64,000 nt of DNA from assembly GCA_900545265.1 (NCBI GenBank), contig UQYI01000008.1, positions 29,183-93,182 of the forward strand. Direction: 5' to 3'. The position numbers and the translations under genes were made by a program. The stretch comes from an uncultured Eubacteriales bacterium. Lineage in GTDB: Bacteria; Bacillota; Clostridia; Christensenellales; CAG-138. Position 1 is the first letter of the stretch, and every line of letters starts with the position of its first letter. Shown piece by piece: positions 17,990 to 26,822 of the stretch. The notes under the pieces are model-generated. The model saw nothing but the letters and a program-made list of their open reading frames with translations. It was not told the DNA's origin and ran no database searches.

Positions 17990-18709
17990 TCAGATCACGA
18001 TCCCGCCGTCTACCGACAGTATCTGTCCCGTGACCATGGGGGATTCCAGCAGATACAATACGGCTCGGGCCACGTCTCCCGGCTGCACATAAGCGCCCAG
18101 GGGCGTGTCCGCGCGAAAGGCTTCCATATCCTCAGGAGAAAGGGCGCTGTTCATGGGGGAGGGCACCAGCCCCGGAGCTATGGCATTGACCCGGATGCCG
18201 CTGAGGGCCAGTTCTTTGGCCAAAGCCTTTGTCATGGCGTTGACGGCTCCTTTGGTGGCGGAATATACTACCTCACAGCTGGCCCCGATCAGTCCCCACA
18301 TGGAGCTGATAAAAATGAGCGAGCTGTTTTCATGGAGCCGCAGTTCTCCGGATGCGCGTTTTGCCACCAGCATGGGCCCCTTCACGTTTACGTTCCACAG
18401 CCTGTCCATGGCTTCTTCGGGCACATCCTCCAACAGCATCTGGGGCAGAGCGGCCCCGGCACAGTCTATAACGGCCTGAGGCGAGCCCAGCCGCTCCCGG
18501 GTCTGCCGAAAGATAGCATCTATTTGCTCTGCCTTCGTGCAGTCTCCCTGCACAATGGTGTAGGGAGCAGAAATGGGGGAGAGGCGTTGTAAAAGGGCTT
18601 CTCTGTTCCGGTGGCAATGGCAGGCCACCGCGTATCCATGCTCCAAAAGTGTACGGGCTATAGCCCAGCCTATGGTGCCTGAAGCACCGAGGACCAAAGC
18701 GGTTTTCAC
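17990..18709 (-). CDS. Short-chain dehydrogenase/reductase (FabG-like)
   Basis: 239 residues, starting at GTG. GASGTIGWAIAR is the cofactor-binding glycine motif, NVKGP the structural Asn motif, and ISSMWG..YSATKGAVN provides the Ser-Tyr-Lys catalytic set. C-terminal GQILSVDGGIVI is typical of FabG-like SDRs. The substrate is not predictable; it is the second gene of a two-gene unit behind a flavin reductase-like protein. Confidence 0.85.
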   Translation of the reverse strand: MKTALVLGASGTIGWAIARTLLEHGYAVACHCHRNREALLQRLSPISAPYTIVQGDCTKAEQIDAIFRQTRERLGSPQAVIDCAGAALPQMLLEDVPEEAMDRLWNVNVKGPMLVAKRASGELRLHENSSLIFISSMWGLIGASCEVVYSATKGAVNAMTKALAKELALSGIRVNAIAPGLVPSPMNSALSPEDMEAFRADTPLGAYVQPGDVARAVLYLLESPMVTGQILSVDGGIVI

Positions 18710-18712
18710 GGC

Positions 18713-19198
18713 TCAGTCCTCATATACGCCCAGAATACGCCCTATATACTGGGTGTGAGGGTCTTCGTTCTTATAAAAACGCTGGATAAGCGCAAATTCT
18801 TCGATAATGTGTTCGGGGATCTCCGTCCGGTGCAAAATCTTGCATTCCACATGGAACCGGCAGCCGGAAAGACCGCCCTGCCCGCCGAATTTCCCGGGAA
18901 GCACGGAAAGGCCAAGCGCCTCCGCCTTATGCACGTCCCGTCCGGAGCGGCTGCCGCAGAAAGCCAGTTCCTTATCCATAACGCCCTCTTCGGGCACACT
19001 GATGGTAAAGCAGTCGCTGTCTTTCAGCAGTTCGTGTGTGTAGCGGCTGCGGCGTACATAAACTGTAGCTACCGGGATCCCCCACAGAATGCCGAATTGA
19101 GCCCAGCCGATGGTCATGGGATTATCCCTGACCATAAGGAAGGCGCCTTTGCCGTTGAGCTGCCGGGAAGCGATCTCCATCCAGTTTTCAGGAAGCAT
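18713..19198 (-). CDS. Flavin reductase-like FMN-binding protein
   Basis: 161 residues of the split-barrel flavin reductase family. MTIGWAQFGILWGIPVATVYVRRSRYTHEL matches the FMN-binding strand pattern, followed by FTISVPEE and CRFHVECKIL. In anaerobes these proteins act as FMN-dependent reductases or flavodoxin-like carriers. Its stop is three bases before the SDR start, so the two are co-transcribed and may act on one substrate. Confidence 0.8.
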   Translation of the reverse strand: MLPENWMEIASRQLNGKGAFLMVRDNPMTIGWAQFGILWGIPVATVYVRRSRYTHELLKDSDCFTISVPEEGVMDKELAFCGSRSGRDVHKAEALGLSVLPGKFGGQGGLSGCRFHVECKILHRTEIPEHIIEEFALIQRFYKNEDPHTQYIGRILGVYED

Positions 19199-19298
19199 AT
19201 GTATTTCCTCCGTCTTTTTTTACATAGTATATCCTATGGCGTGCAGAAAAAAAAGAGGGAAGCCGCATATGCAGCTTCAGTAAATGAAAATTTCGGGG

Positions 19299-19511
19299 TT
19301 ATTCCTCCGTGCAGGGCCCCATGCGCCGCACGTTCCGCTGGAAAAGCATTACGATCCCCCACAGTCCGGCCACGCCTACCAACGCATAAATAATGCGACT
19401 CAGCAGGCTTCCAACGCCAAAGATGGCGTCTACCAGGTTAAAGTCGAAAAAGCCGATAAGTCCCCAGTTAAGGGCGCCGGCAATCATCAGTATCAGGGCA
19501 ACTACGTTCAT
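19299..19511 (-). CDS. DUF378 membrane protein
   Basis: 70 residues with two transmembrane helices. MNVVALILMIAGALNWGLIGFFDFNLVDAIFG is the DUF378 (YuzA-like) signature. The start at 19511 is preferred because GGAAAGGAG lies close and the upstream extension lacks homology. The ribosome site lies inside a terminator-like inverted repeat. Function unknown. Confidence 0.85.
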   Translation of the reverse strand: MNVVALILMIAGALNWGLIGFFDFNLVDAIFGVGSLLSRIIYALVGVAGLWGIVMLFQRNVRRMGPCTEE

Positions 19512-19577
19512 AAAAAAACTCCTTTCCGTTTTGCACCATGTGTATTTGTAGCATGGCAGGGAAAAGGAGTTTTTATT
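19512..19577 (-). terminator. Terminator-like inverted repeat containing the DUF378 ribosome site
   Basis: On the minus strand AACTCCTTTTCC pairs with GGAAAGGAGTT, followed by a T-run directly before the ATG. It may end the upstream gene while limiting DUF378 translation. Confidence 0.5.
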
Positions 19578-19599
19578 CGTTTTGTGTCGTTTTTTTGTT

Positions 19600-19899
19600 T
19601 TATGCCCAGGCATAAGGGTCGCTGCTGCGCTTTTTCTTTTCCTGGAGCACTTCCACTTCAAACCGGTCAAAGTCCACAGGCTCCATAAAGTCGGATGCCT
19701 TGAATACTGCCCGGGAAAACCGCTGCAGATCCTGATAATGCTTTTGCAGCAGCACCGGTCGGCTCAGATCCAGCTGCTGGCAGAGGGGATGGAGGATATC
19801 TTCCCAGCCTGCAAGATCAGAAGGCCGGGGAGAATCAAATTCTCCCACGGCCTCACGGACTGTTTTATGCTCGGTTATGACTTTAGCCCAAACCCGCAT
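19600..19899 (-). CDS. Conserved small protein, unknown
   Basis: 99 residues, no membrane segment. It begins 5 bases after the stop of the large zinc-ribbon protein and reads in the same direction, so it belongs to that operon. The middle is Leu/Gln-rich (LHPLCQQLDLSRPVLLQKHYQDLQRF) and likely helical, followed by a short acidic strand and a basic tail. I do not recognise a named family. Confidence 0.6.
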   Translation of the reverse strand: MRVWAKVITEHKTVREAVGEFDSPRPSDLAGWEDILHPLCQQLDLSRPVLLQKHYQDLQRFSRAVFKASDFMEPVDFDRFEVEVLQEKKKRSSDPYAWA

Positions 19900-19903
19900 A
19901 GCC

Positions 19904-21940
19904 TTATTTGTTGATCATGGCAAACCAGGCTGCCGTATACAGGCTGGTTCCATCGCTGTACAAACCGTTAAGCGTGCAGTAGATCTTATAGGATTTGCCC
20001 ACGTTTTCGGAAGGTGTCCACTTCTCGCTCATGTTTACGCAGTAGATGTTGGTCGTCTTGCCTTTGGCGGTCATGGCTTCCACGCACACTACTTCCAGTC
20101 CGTCTACCTGCTCTACAGAAACGACTTTTCCTGTAAACCGGTATGCGCCCTTGTCGTTGGGGTCAGCCATGACTTTATCGAAGGAATACTTATAGATCTC
20201 GTGGTAGCTCTTGGTCTTGTTGTAAGCTTTGACCATGGCATCCTTGGAATCAAAGAACCGTGCCACATAGCAGCTCAGATCCTTCTCTTCATAGCCTTCC
20301 TGACTGGCATGGAGATTGATCTTATAGAAGCCGTATCCGTTGAAGGTGGCTTCGAAGCTGTAAGTGCCGTCGGCATTGACGGTCACTGCGCCGCACGCTA
20401 CATCTCCATCATCACAGGAGGCGGTCACAGTGCTTCCGGGGGAAACGGTTCCGCTTACGCTCACCTGATTGGCCGTGCCTGCACGGATAATGGACTTATC
20501 GCCGTTTACGGTAAGCGTCATCGCTTCCGGAACAAACACATAGGGATTCAAAGTGAAGGTGTATTCGCTGCTGGCGTAATTGTCCTTGCTGGCCTTGATG
20601 ACTACGGTTTCTGCCGCATCGCCACTGAGCTTGTAATCACCCTGAAAAACGCCTTCGTTATATACATTCAGCTGCTGATCGTTGGCATATACGGTAACGG
20701 TGTGGTCATCCACGGTGCCTTCAATATGCAGCACGTTGCCTTCCGCTGCCATAATGCCTTCCGCAGGAATGTTCTCAGGCACGGTAACGTTCAGATTGAT
20801 CTTGGGCAACGTCAAAGTCAGGCTCTGCACCTCCCGGCGGGTCTTGGTTCCATCAGCGGAGATCACATACAACTCCGGCGTAAAGGTATAGGTAGTGTCC
20901 TCTACCGGTGTGTTGGGATAGAAGCAGACTTTGGGTACTTCCAGTGCCAGATGAATGATCTTTTCCGGGTCGGTGTTGGTGGACTGGGAAGGATCCTGAT
21001 TGGGAAGATCCAACTGTACGGTTTCACCGGGCTGCAGATATACATAGATCTTGAAGCATTCCTGTCCGGCAGCATTGAGGCCTTCCTCAACAGAGGTAGC
21101 GTTAAAATCGATCTCGCCGCCGGTAACGGAACCGTCATTCTGCTGCTGGTTGTTAGCATCCTGGGTCTGCTGATCCTGGCCCTGATTCGGCTGTTCCTTA
21201 CCCTGGCAGTTGAACTGCAGGAAGGAGGGAAGACGGCCTTTCAGATCGCCGCCCACCTTGTTGCAGTAGATCACGATGCATGCCATCAACACAAGGATCA
21301 GTGCTACGCCTCCCAGCAAAATGGCAACAACGTTCACGCCACCTGGTTTTTTCTTGCCGCCATTGGCAGATTTGCGGCCCCGGGGCGGCGTGGGCTCATA
21401 CTCTTCGTATTCTTCGTCCTCGTCGTCCTCATCTTCATCGTCTTCGTCGTATTCTTCATCGTCGGAAGAATCGTCCTCATCATCTTCTTCCTCGTCGTCC
21501 TCATCATCTTCATCTTTCTTTTTGCGGCCGCGGCCAAAAAGAAATCCCTTGCGGCGGGGCTTTTCTTCTTCCTCGTCGTCCTCGTTTTCATCGTCCTCCT
21601 CGTCATATTCGTCTTCGTCATCCTCTTCTTCCACAATGACGGGGCGGCGCTTACGGGAGAAACGGGTGATGTTCTCTTCTGGCTCCAGAGTTTTGGCTGG
21701 AGCGGCAGCTTCTTCTTCGGTTTCTTCCGGAGCAGCTTCAGGCTCCGCAGAGGCAGCGGGCTTCTGACGGGCAGTACGGTTCATGCGGGAAGGGGCGGGC
21801 GCGGCCTCCTGTTCCTGGGGGGCAGCATCCGTTTCCGGCTCCTGAGGGGCAGGGGCGTCCTGACCTTTCAGGTTGGCGGCGCAGACTTTGCAGAAGTTGG
21901 CGTGGTCGGGATTATAGGCCCCGCACTCTTTGCAGATCAT
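19904..21940 (-). CDS. Zinc-ribbon, acidic-linker, single-pass membrane protein with Ig-like repeats
   Basis: 678 residues. The N-terminal zinc ribbon has CKECG..FCKVCAANL (residues 3-23). Next comes an Ala/Pro/Glu-rich stretch and then about 80 residues almost entirely Asp/Glu (roughly 105-185), broken by a basic KPRRKGF patch. One transmembrane helix follows (about 205-228, VVAILLGGVALILVLMACIVIYC), then a Gln/Asn-rich linker and about 430 extracellular residues. The outer part has two beta-rich Ig-like units and a C-terminal domain with well-spaced cysteines. A cytosolic zinc ribbon with an outside sensor-like domain is a clostridial pattern of unknown function. Confidence 0.8.
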   Translation of the reverse strand: MICKECGAYNPDHANFCKVCAANLKGQDAPAPQEPETDAAPQEQEAAPAPSRMNRTARQKPAASAEPEAAPEETEEEAAAPAKTLEPEENITRFSRKRRPVIVEEEDDEDEYDEEDDENEDDEEEEKPRRKGFLFGRGRKKKDEDDEDDEEEDDEDDSSDDEEYDEDDEDEDDEDEEYEEYEPTPPRGRKSANGGKKKPGGVNVVAILLGGVALILVLMACIVIYCNKVGGDLKGRLPSFLQFNCQGKEQPNQGQDQQTQDANNQQQNDGSVTGGEIDFNATSVEEGLNAAGQECFKIYVYLQPGETVQLDLPNQDPSQSTNTDPEKIIHLALEVPKVCFYPNTPVEDTTYTFTPELYVISADGTKTRREVQSLTLTLPKINLNVTVPENIPAEGIMAAEGNVLHIEGTVDDHTVTVYANDQQLNVYNEGVFQGDYKLSGDAAETVVIKASKDNYASSEYTFTLNPYVFVPEAMTLTVNGDKSIIRAGTANQVSVSGTVSPGSTVTASCDDGDVACGAVTVNADGTYSFEATFNGYGFYKINLHASQEGYEEKDLSCYVARFFDSKDAMVKAYNKTKSYHEIYKYSFDKVMADPNDKGAYRFTGKVVSVEQVDGLEVVCVEAMTAKGKTTNIYCVNMSEKWTPSENVGKSYKIYCTLNGLYSDGTSLYTAAWFAMINK

Positions 21941-22160
21941 TATTGAAATCCTCCTTGGATCATATTTATACTGATGCTAAAATTATAGAGGCGTTTTATT
22001 GCCGAGACATGACGAATATGTAAACATTTTTCGCAGGTGCAAGTCATACGCATTGTCACGGACCGGTTCCTGTGATATAAATAGGAACGGCTCCAATTTG
22101 CACGGCTTTTGACGGGCCTTGCATAGAATAAAGTAAACCCATATGTAAAGGAGCGATTCT

Positions 22161-23303
22161 ATGATATATTTTGACAACAGCGCAACTACCCGTGTGCTGC
22201 CCCAGGCCATTGCGGCGGCAGAGCAGGCCATGGGAGAGAATTTTTTTAATCCTTCCGGTGCATACGGCGGGGCGGCCCTGGTAGAAAAGCAGGTGGAAGC
22301 GGCCCGCAGCAGGCTGGCTCGTCCGCTGGGTGCCGCCAATGAAGAGATACTCTTTACCTCCGGCGGGACAGAAAGCAATAATATGGCCATCCGGGGCACC
22401 CTGCAAACCTGGCGAGGACCCTGCCGCATGCTGATTTCCGCCGTGGAACATCCCTCCGTATACGAAACGGCTCTATCCATGGCCGATGGGCAGACAGAGG
22501 TCATCGTGGTGCCGGTGAACAGCCAGGGAGCGCCGGATCTGGAGTTTCTGGCCGCCAATCTAACCGAGAATACGGCATTGGTATCCCTCATGCATGTGAA
22601 CAATGAGCTGGGCACCGTTACGGATATTCCCCGGGCTTCTGCTCTGATTCGCCGCTATGCGCCCCGTGCCCTGTATCATGTAGACGGCGTTCAGGGCTTT
22701 TTGAAAGCGGATACGGATGGACGCTGGTTCGATCTGTATTCCGTTTCCGCCCACAAGTTCCATGCGCCCAAAGGGATCGGACTGCTGTATAAACGCCGGG
22801 GCATCCGCTTTGCCGGCGGACAGACCGGCGGCGGACAGGAACAGAATCTGCGCTCCGGTACTTTGAATGTCCCCGGTATTTTGGGAGCCGCAGCGGCAGC
22901 GGAACAGTATTTTGCCAACCGGATCCAGTGGCGGCAGAACATGCGTGCCTGTAAGGAGCGTTTGTATGCCAACATGATGACCCTGCCGGATGTCCTTCTT
23001 AACGGGCCGTCTCTGGAAGAGGGAGCGCCTCATATTCTGAACCTGTCCTTTATGGGTGTACGGGGAGCAGTGCTGCTCAACGCATTGTCACAGCAGGGCG
23101 TATATGTGGCCACGGGTTCCGCCTGTTCCTCTCATAAAAAAGGAAAGAACCGGATCCTTTCCGCCTCGGGTATAGAGGGCCCCCGGCAGGAAGGGGCTAT
23201 CCGCTTCAGTTTCTGCCCTTTCAATACCCTGGAAGAGGTAGATGCCGCTTCCGACATGATCGCACAGCAGGTTACATTTTTGCGTAAATACAGGAGAAGA
23301 TAA
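22161..23303 (+). CDS. Cysteine desulfurase (NifS/IscS-like)
   Basis: 380-residue class V aminotransferase. MIYFDNSATTRVLPQA is the family N-terminus, HVNNELGT and SAHKFHAPKG carry the PLP-lysine (SAHK), and GSACSS holds the catalytic cysteine (Cys322). It removes sulfur from cysteine as a persulfide. It ends 4 bases before thiI, and the pairing strongly suggests it supplies sulfur to ThiI for tRNA 4-thiouridine. It could also feed selenium metabolism, which is inference. Confidence 0.93.
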   Translation: MIYFDNSATTRVLPQAIAAAEQAMGENFFNPSGAYGGAALVEKQVEAARSRLARPLGAANEEILFTSGGTESNNMAIRGTLQTWRGPCRMLISAVEHPSVYETALSMADGQTEVIVVPVNSQGAPDLEFLAANLTENTALVSLMHVNNELGTVTDIPRASALIRRYAPRALYHVDGVQGFLKADTDGRWFDLYSVSAHKFHAPKGIGLLYKRRGIRFAGGQTGGGQEQNLRSGTLNVPGILGAAAAAEQYFANRIQWRQNMRACKERLYANMMTLPDVLLNGPSLEEGAPHILNLSFMGVRGAVLLNALSQQGVYVATGSACSSHKKGKNRILSASGIEGPRQEGAIRFSFCPFNTLEEVDAASDMIAQQVTFLRKYRRR

Positions 23304-23307
23304 CAAC

Positions 23308-24483
23308 ATGGAACATGCCATTCTTATCAAGTATGCCGAGATCCATCTCAAAGGTCTCAACCGCCCGTTTTTTGAAAAAAAGCTGGTGACAAATATTCGC
23401 CATGCCCTGGGGGAGATCCCCGGGGAGATCGTCCGGGAGCAGGGACGGGTATTTGTATATGCCATTCCGGAAGCCAGCATAGAAGAAGCAGCACTGCGGC
23501 TGACCCGTGTGTTCGGCATCCATTCCCTGTGTATTACCCGCTGCGTGGAAAAGGATTGGGAGACTATTGTAGAAAATGCAGGGGCCCTCATGGCCCCTTA
23601 TGCCGGCGGCGCTACCTTTAAGGTGTTTGCCCGCCGGGCGGACAAGCGTTTCCCCATGACCAGCGAGGAGATATGCCGGGAATTGGGCGGACGGATGCTG
23701 GAAATGTATCCCATGCTCAAAGTGGATGTGCATACCCCGCAGATACCCTTAACGGTGGAGATCCGGCAGGACCGGTGCTTCGTGTATACCCGGGATATCC
23801 CCGGCTGCGGCGGGCTGCCGGTGGGCACCAGCGGCCGGGCCATGCTGCTGATCTCTGGCGGTATCGACAGCCCAGTGGCCGGATACATGATCGCCAAGCG
23901 AGGGGTCGCCCTGTCAGCCATTCATTTTTACAGCTATCCCTATACCAGCGAGCGGGCCAGAGACAAGGTGGTGGAGCTGGCCAGGATCGTTTCTTCTTAT
24001 GCGGGGCCCATGGACCTGTATCTGGTACCCTTTACGGAGATACAGACCACCATCTACGATAAGTGTCCCTCCAGCGAGACTACGGTGCTCATGCGCCGCC
24101 TGATGATGAAGATCGCCCAGCTGACAGCCGAAAAGTGCGGCTGTCAGGCCCTGATCACCGGGGAGAGCATCGGCCAGGTGGCCAGCCAGACCATAGAAAG
24201 CCTGGCCGTTACCAACGATGCCGTATCTGTGCCGGTGTTCCGGCCCCTTATCGGCTTTGACAAGGAAGAGATCATCGAACGGGCAGAAAAGATCGGGACC
24301 TTTGCCACCTCCATTCTTCCCTACGAAGACTGCTGCACGGTCTTTGTGCCCCAGCATCCCGTTACCAAGCCAAAGGTGGAAAAGCTTCGGGAAAGCGAGG
24401 CGCTGGTAGACTTTGCCCCCATGATAGAGCGGGCCATGGAGCAGACGGAGGTTCTGCGGATTTCACACAATGTTTCCGATTGA
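23308..24483 (+). CDS. thiI: tRNA 4-thiouridine synthetase ThiI
   Basis: 391 residues. An N-terminal ferredoxin-like/THUMP domain binds tRNA, then LLISGGIDSPVAGYMIAKRG is the PP-loop ATP pyrophosphatase motif. The length shows the short form without a rhodanese domain, usual in Firmicutes. CCTVFVP near the end contains the cysteine used in sulfur transfer in this group. It adenylates U8 of tRNA and accepts sulfur from the adjacent NifS-like enzyme. Confidence 0.95.
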   Translation: MEHAILIKYAEIHLKGLNRPFFEKKLVTNIRHALGEIPGEIVREQGRVFVYAIPEASIEEAALRLTRVFGIHSLCITRCVEKDWETIVENAGALMAPYAGGATFKVFARRADKRFPMTSEEICRELGGRMLEMYPMLKVDVHTPQIPLTVEIRQDRCFVYTRDIPGCGGLPVGTSGRAMLLISGGIDSPVAGYMIAKRGVALSAIHFYSYPYTSERARDKVVELARIVSSYAGPMDLYLVPFTEIQTTIYDKCPSSETTVLMRRLMMKIAQLTAEKCGCQALITGESIGQVASQTIESLAVTNDAVSVPVFRPLIGFDKEEIIERAEKIGTFATSILPYEDCCTVFVPQHPVTKPKVEKLRESEALVDFAPMIERAMEQTEVLRISHNVSD

Positions 24484-24537
24484 ACCGGCTCTTCCATGGT
24501 ATACTGGACAATGTATTTTTCCAAGGAGGACTAAAGC

Positions 24538-24879
24538 ATGAAAACCTTGCTTCGCATTATCGGCTCCTTGGTGGTGGTGCTTTGCCTGGCAGCCTTTGTG
24601 CTGTTCAAACTCAATGAGAAGGGATTTATTTCCGGCGCGCTTTCCGATTGGGTCAGTTCCATCACCGCTCATGTTATCGGCATCAAGAATGAGACAAAAG
24701 ACTTTCTGGAGGAGGAGGGCATCACTCTGCCTACCGCCCGCCCCACAGATACGGCTGCGCCCCAGCCTACGGATACGCCTGTGCCAGAGATCACCGCTGC
24801 TCCGGAGAGTGGAGAGCCTCCTGTACTGACTACGGGGATTCCCGCCCTGACGGCGTCTCCCGCACCTGCCGGGAACTGA
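24538..24879 (+). CDS. Small membrane-anchored Pro/Thr-rich protein
   Basis: 113 residues. A single N-terminal hydrophobic helix (about residues 5-25) acts as signal anchor, then a short charged helix and about 50 residues rich in Thr, Pro and Ala with PTDT repeats, typical of a wall-spanning linker. No functional domain is attached. AAGGAGGAC precedes the ATG. It follows thiI by 54 bases but has no evident link to it. Function unknown. Confidence 0.65.
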   Translation: MKTLLRIIGSLVVVLCLAAFVLFKLNEKGFISGALSDWVSSITAHVIGIKNETKDFLEEEGITLPTARPTDTAAPQPTDTPVPEITAAPESGEPPVLTTGIPALTASPAPAGN

Positions 24880-24936
24880 AACCAATACAGCCGCACTCCG
24901 CCTGAAACATTTTTATCAGATAATGTAAAAATTGGC

Positions 24937-24965
24937 TTGACATTTTCACGGCGGAGTGCTAATAT
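24937..24965 (+). promoter_or_regulatory. SigA promoter of tRNA-Pro
   Basis: Perfect TTGACA, 17-base spacer and TAATAT. The spacer end and -10 include GAGTGCTAA, identical to one arm of the HrcA/CIRCE operator, and GGCGGAGTGC here pairs with GCACTCCGCC at 24893-24902. Confidence 0.85.
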
Positions 24966-24997
24966 ACTCGAGTCGGCAGGAAATGCAGCAGAAATAT

Positions 24998-25074
24998 CTG
25001 GGTGTAGCGCAGTTTGGTAGCGTGCTTGAATGGGGTTCAAGAGGCCGGAAGTTCAAATCTTCTCACCCAGACCA
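24998..25074 (+). tRNA. tRNA-Pro (GGG)
   Basis: 77 bases with encoded CCA. CTGGGTG pairs with CACCCAG. The anticodon stem CTTGA/TCAAG has loop ATGGGGT, anticodon GGG (reads CCC). Confidence 0.93.
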
Positions 25075-25078
25075 AATA

Positions 25079-25107
25079 AAAAGTCCCATGTAATGGGGCT
25101 TTTTTTG
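25079..25107 (+). terminator. Terminator after tRNA-Pro
   Basis: AAAGTCCCAT pairs with ATGGGGCTTT, ending in a seven-T run. Confidence 0.85.
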
Positions 25108-25282
25108 TGCCTTGAATCAGAGACTGCTCAATTGCCGCCTGTGGTTTTCTCACGGCGAGCAGACCGGCTTTACTGTAAAAAAGGTCGCATCTCTGTATTT
25201 TCTGGTTGTCATGCTGCGCGATTCATGGTATCCTGCTTTAGAGTAACTTGTGTGCCTTGGGCACGGTGGAAAGGAGATCCGG

Positions 25283-25756
25283 ATGCGCTTATTGTTCAAG
25301 CAGCGCTTTTTCTCGTGGCTCGACAGCTATGATATCTATGATGAAAGCGGGAACATCGCTTATGTGGTCAAGGGGCAGCTGAGCTGGGGCCACTGCCTGA
25401 AGGTCTATGATGCCATGGGGCAGGAAGCGGGGCTTTTGCAGGAGCGGATCTTCACCTGGCTCCCCAAGTTTGAAATATATACCGGCGGCCAGTACAGGGG
25501 GTGTATCCGCAAAGAATTTTCCCTGTTTACACCCCGGTATGTTTTTGACTGCTGCGGCTGGCAGGTGGAAGGAAACTTTATGGAGTGGGATTATACCATA
25601 CGCAGTGGGAACCGGCAGGTGGCCTCCGTCAGCAAGGAATTGTTCAACTGGACGGATACTTATGTGCTGGATATAGCCGATCCGGCGGATGCGCTGCTGG
25701 TGCTGCTGTTCGTGCTGGCGGTAGATGCAGAAAAATGCTCCAGAAGCAGCCACTGA
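25283..25756 (+). CDS. LURP-one/YxjI-like beta-barrel protein
   Basis: 157 residues. The alternation LLFKQRFFSWLDSYDIYDESGNIAYVVKGQ, then RIFTWLPKFEIY and the late SKELFNWTDTYVLDI matches the LURP-one-related (DUF567, Tubby-like) fold, a 12-strand barrel around a C-terminal helix. Bacterial members have no established function. AAAGGAGATCC selects ATG 25283 over an earlier in-frame start. Confidence 0.85.
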   Translation: MRLLFKQRFFSWLDSYDIYDESGNIAYVVKGQLSWGHCLKVYDAMGQEAGLLQERIFTWLPKFEIYTGGQYRGCIRKEFSLFTPRYVFDCCGWQVEGNFMEWDYTIRSGNRQVASVSKELFNWTDTYVLDIADPADALLVLLFVLAVDAEKCSRSSH

Positions 25757-25786
25757 TTCCGTGAATTATGAGATAGGGGGATATAT

Positions 25787-26674
25787 ATGGAAAAGCCTAA
25801 GAGAAGATTTGGGGACCGCCGTGACGGACGATGGGTGCGGGAGGCGCCGGGACTGCAAACGGTCATGGCCCATCTGATGCCCAACCGTACCGATTGTGAG
25901 GTCTGCCTCCATGATACGCTGGATGCTACGGAGCTGATGAAGTTCATCGAAGAAAAAAACGCCCGGCATCCAGAATATAAGACTACGATCTTCCACTGCT
26001 TTTTACTCAGCTTGGCCCGGATGATCCGGGAGCGGCCAAAGATGAACCGCTTTATTGCCGGGCACAGGATGTATGAACGGTATGAAATAAGTTTCTGCTT
26101 CGTTTGCAAGCGCCGCTTTGCCGACGGGGCGGAGGAATCCCTACTGTATCTGGTGCCCAAGGAGGAGGAAACCATAGATTCCTGGTCCAAGCGCATCGTG
26201 GGCGATGTAAAGGAAACCCGCAAAAGTGAGCATTCCACCGGCGGTATCGATGCGGCGCTGGATGCATTTGCCAAGATTCCCCGGGTACTGCTGATGTTCG
26301 TGCTGCGTATTATCCGCTGGCTGGATTTCTGGGGACTGGTGCCCAAAGCCCTGACCTATGGGGATCCCAACTATTCCACGGTGCTGGCCAGCAATCTGGG
26401 CAGCATCAAATGTCCATCCGTATACCACCATCTCAATAATTACGGCACCAACAGCGTTATGGTCACCATCGGCACCCTTCACAAGGGGGAGGTCATACGT
26501 GAGGATGGCACCAAAGAGATCCGGGATCTGGTGGATATCAGCGCTACGCTGGATGAGCGTATTGCCGACGGCTTCTATTTTGCCCGGAGCCTGAAGCTGG
26601 TAAAACATATCTTTGCCCATCCGGAACTGCTGGATAAGCCCCTGCAGGAGCCAAGCGGCTATACCTTTGAATGA
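25787..26674 (+). CDS. Stand-alone acyltransferase-fold protein (2-oxoacid dehydrogenase E2/CAT-like) lacking the catalytic His
   Basis: 295 residues. The C-terminal half matches the catalytic core of dihydrolipoamide acyltransferases and chloramphenicol acetyltransferase, including YSTVLASNLGSIKCPSVYHHLNN and a final DERIADGFYFAR. In active enzymes the last motif is HxxxDG; here the catalytic His position is Glu257 while Asp261-Gly262 remain. There is no lipoyl or E1/E3-binding domain and no oxoacid dehydrogenase gene nearby. Residues 165-190 are very hydrophobic. It may be a structural or regulatory relative. GATAGGGGGAT lies upstream of the ATG. Confidence 0.75.
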   Translation: MEKPKRRFGDRRDGRWVREAPGLQTVMAHLMPNRTDCEVCLHDTLDATELMKFIEEKNARHPEYKTTIFHCFLLSLARMIRERPKMNRFIAGHRMYERYEISFCFVCKRRFADGAEESLLYLVPKEEETIDSWSKRIVGDVKETRKSEHSTGGIDAALDAFAKIPRVLLMFVLRIIRWLDFWGLVPKALTYGDPNYSTVLASNLGSIKCPSVYHHLNNYGTNSVMVTIGTLHKGEVIREDGTKEIRDLVDISATLDERIADGFYFARSLKLVKHIFAHPELLDKPLQEPSGYTFE

Positions 26675-26679
26675 GTTTC

Positions 26680-26716
26680 AGGCGCTCTTTTTTTCGGAGC
26701 GCCTGTTCTTTTTCTT
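26680..26716 (+). terminator. Terminator
   Basis: AGGCGCTC pairs with GAGCGCCT; a T-rich tract follows. Confidence 0.85.
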
Positions 26717-26822
26717 CAATTTTTCCTGCATGGCGGCATATTTGGCCTGTCTGTTGAAAAAAGCAGAATGGGGCTGTTCTTTTCTTTGCGGCTGTGTTAT
26801 ACTGTGCAAAGATGAGGTATGT

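Noticed and set aside
19600..21940. Acidic coding tract at 21.4-21.7 kb as a non-coding simple repeat
   Set aside because: The frame is open through it, and the zinc ribbon, helix and outer domains are all in the same frame.
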